A stretch of DNA of 64,000 bases from an uncultured Candidatus Entotheonella sp. Lineage in GTDB: Bacteria > Tectomicrobia > Entotheonellia > Entotheonellales > Entotheonellaceae. Positions 63,927 to 64,000 of the stretch are shown in pieces. A program made the position numbers and the translations under genes. Where the stretch lies: positions 3,459,300 through 3,523,299 of the forward strand of contig OX639990.1 of assembly GCA_951828535.1 (NCBI GenBank), given 5' to 3'. The notes beneath the pieces were generated by a model, which saw only the letters and a program-made list of their open reading frames with translations, searched no databases and was not told the DNA's origin. Each line of letters opens with the position of its first letter. Position 1 is the stretch's first letter.

Positions 63927-64000
63927 AAAAACGCATTTACGGCCTTGAAAACGAATTCGGTATTTCCTTCACGGCGAACGGACGCCGCTCCCTGCCTTCC
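63923..64000 (+). CDS. pafA: Pup ligase PafA (5' fragment, cut by window edge)
   Basis: The first 26 codons of a Pup ligase are visible. KKRIYGLENEFGISF matches the PafA N-terminus, with the metal-binding glutamates of LENEFG. Together with dop it distinguishes the ligase (this one) from the depupylase (60638-62125). Its start overlaps the prcA stop by four bases. The rest of the gene lies beyond 64000. Confidence 0.9.
   Translation, partial: MKKRIYGLENEFGISFTANGRRSLPS

Overview
The window is a GC-rich (about 60% by eye), densely coded bacterial chromosome segment. Most of it is housekeeping genes in short operons, with two accessory patches. A BamD-type lipoprotein, a TolQ/TolR-type pair and several lipobox signals indicate a diderm (Gram-negative) cell. 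The right end, however, carries a complete Pup-proteasome locus, which is best known from Actinobacteria. An MshA-like glycosyltransferase adds a second actinobacterial-looking trait. This mix fits poorly sampled diderm phyla such as Tectomicrobia/Entotheonella, NC10 or Nitrospirota, but the sequence alone does not settle the taxonomy.

Layout. 0-7.5 kb: a lipoprotein, cysQ, a DUF2628 membrane protein, and a leftward operon of citrate synthase-like, prpF, aconitase, MetE-like and DoxX genes. 7.5-15 kb: a crotonase and a UMF1 transporter, then an accessory patch with a secreted protein, a decayed second copy of the UMF1 3' end, a permuted NlpC/P60-like enzyme and a 914-residue pentapeptide-type repeat membrane protein. 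15-27 kb: dnaK-grpE, rqcH-metallophosphoesterase, a thiolase-fold protein lacking its cysteines, and three acyl-CoA dehydrogenases. 27-35 kb: argC, then tsaB, a DUF465 gene and ilvB-ilvH-psd-pssA, with bamD, pgsA and plsY on the other strand. 35.1-35.5 kb: tRNA-Gly, tRNA-Cys and tRNA-Leu. 35.5-50.4 kb: VanZ, glycosyltransferase and two GNAT genes, the dnaE-tolQ-tolR group, guaB, mutL, a DUF1844 gene, rsmD-mnmA and hemB. 50.5-55.3 kb: a two-gene insertion made of a giant NACHT/STAND-type ATPase with a C-terminal PD-(D/E)XK nuclease signature, translationally coupled to a Doc (Fic) toxin. 55.4-58.4 kb: ccsA-hemA-hemC. 58.7-64 kb: arc(mpa)-dop-pup-prcB-prcA-pafA, with pafA cut by the window edge.

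How the genes work together. The haem genes run ccsA-hemA-hemC-[NACHT nuclease-doc]-hemB on one strand, so the putative defence cassette sits inside a haem operon where hemD is often found. The Pup locus encodes tag, tag-processing enzyme, unfoldase, both 20S subunits and the ligase. Its Pup ends in Glu, so it needs no deamidation before ligation. The lipid genes (psd, pssA, pgsA, plsY) and acyl-CoA genes point to ordinary membrane synthesis and an active beta-oxidation-like metabolism.
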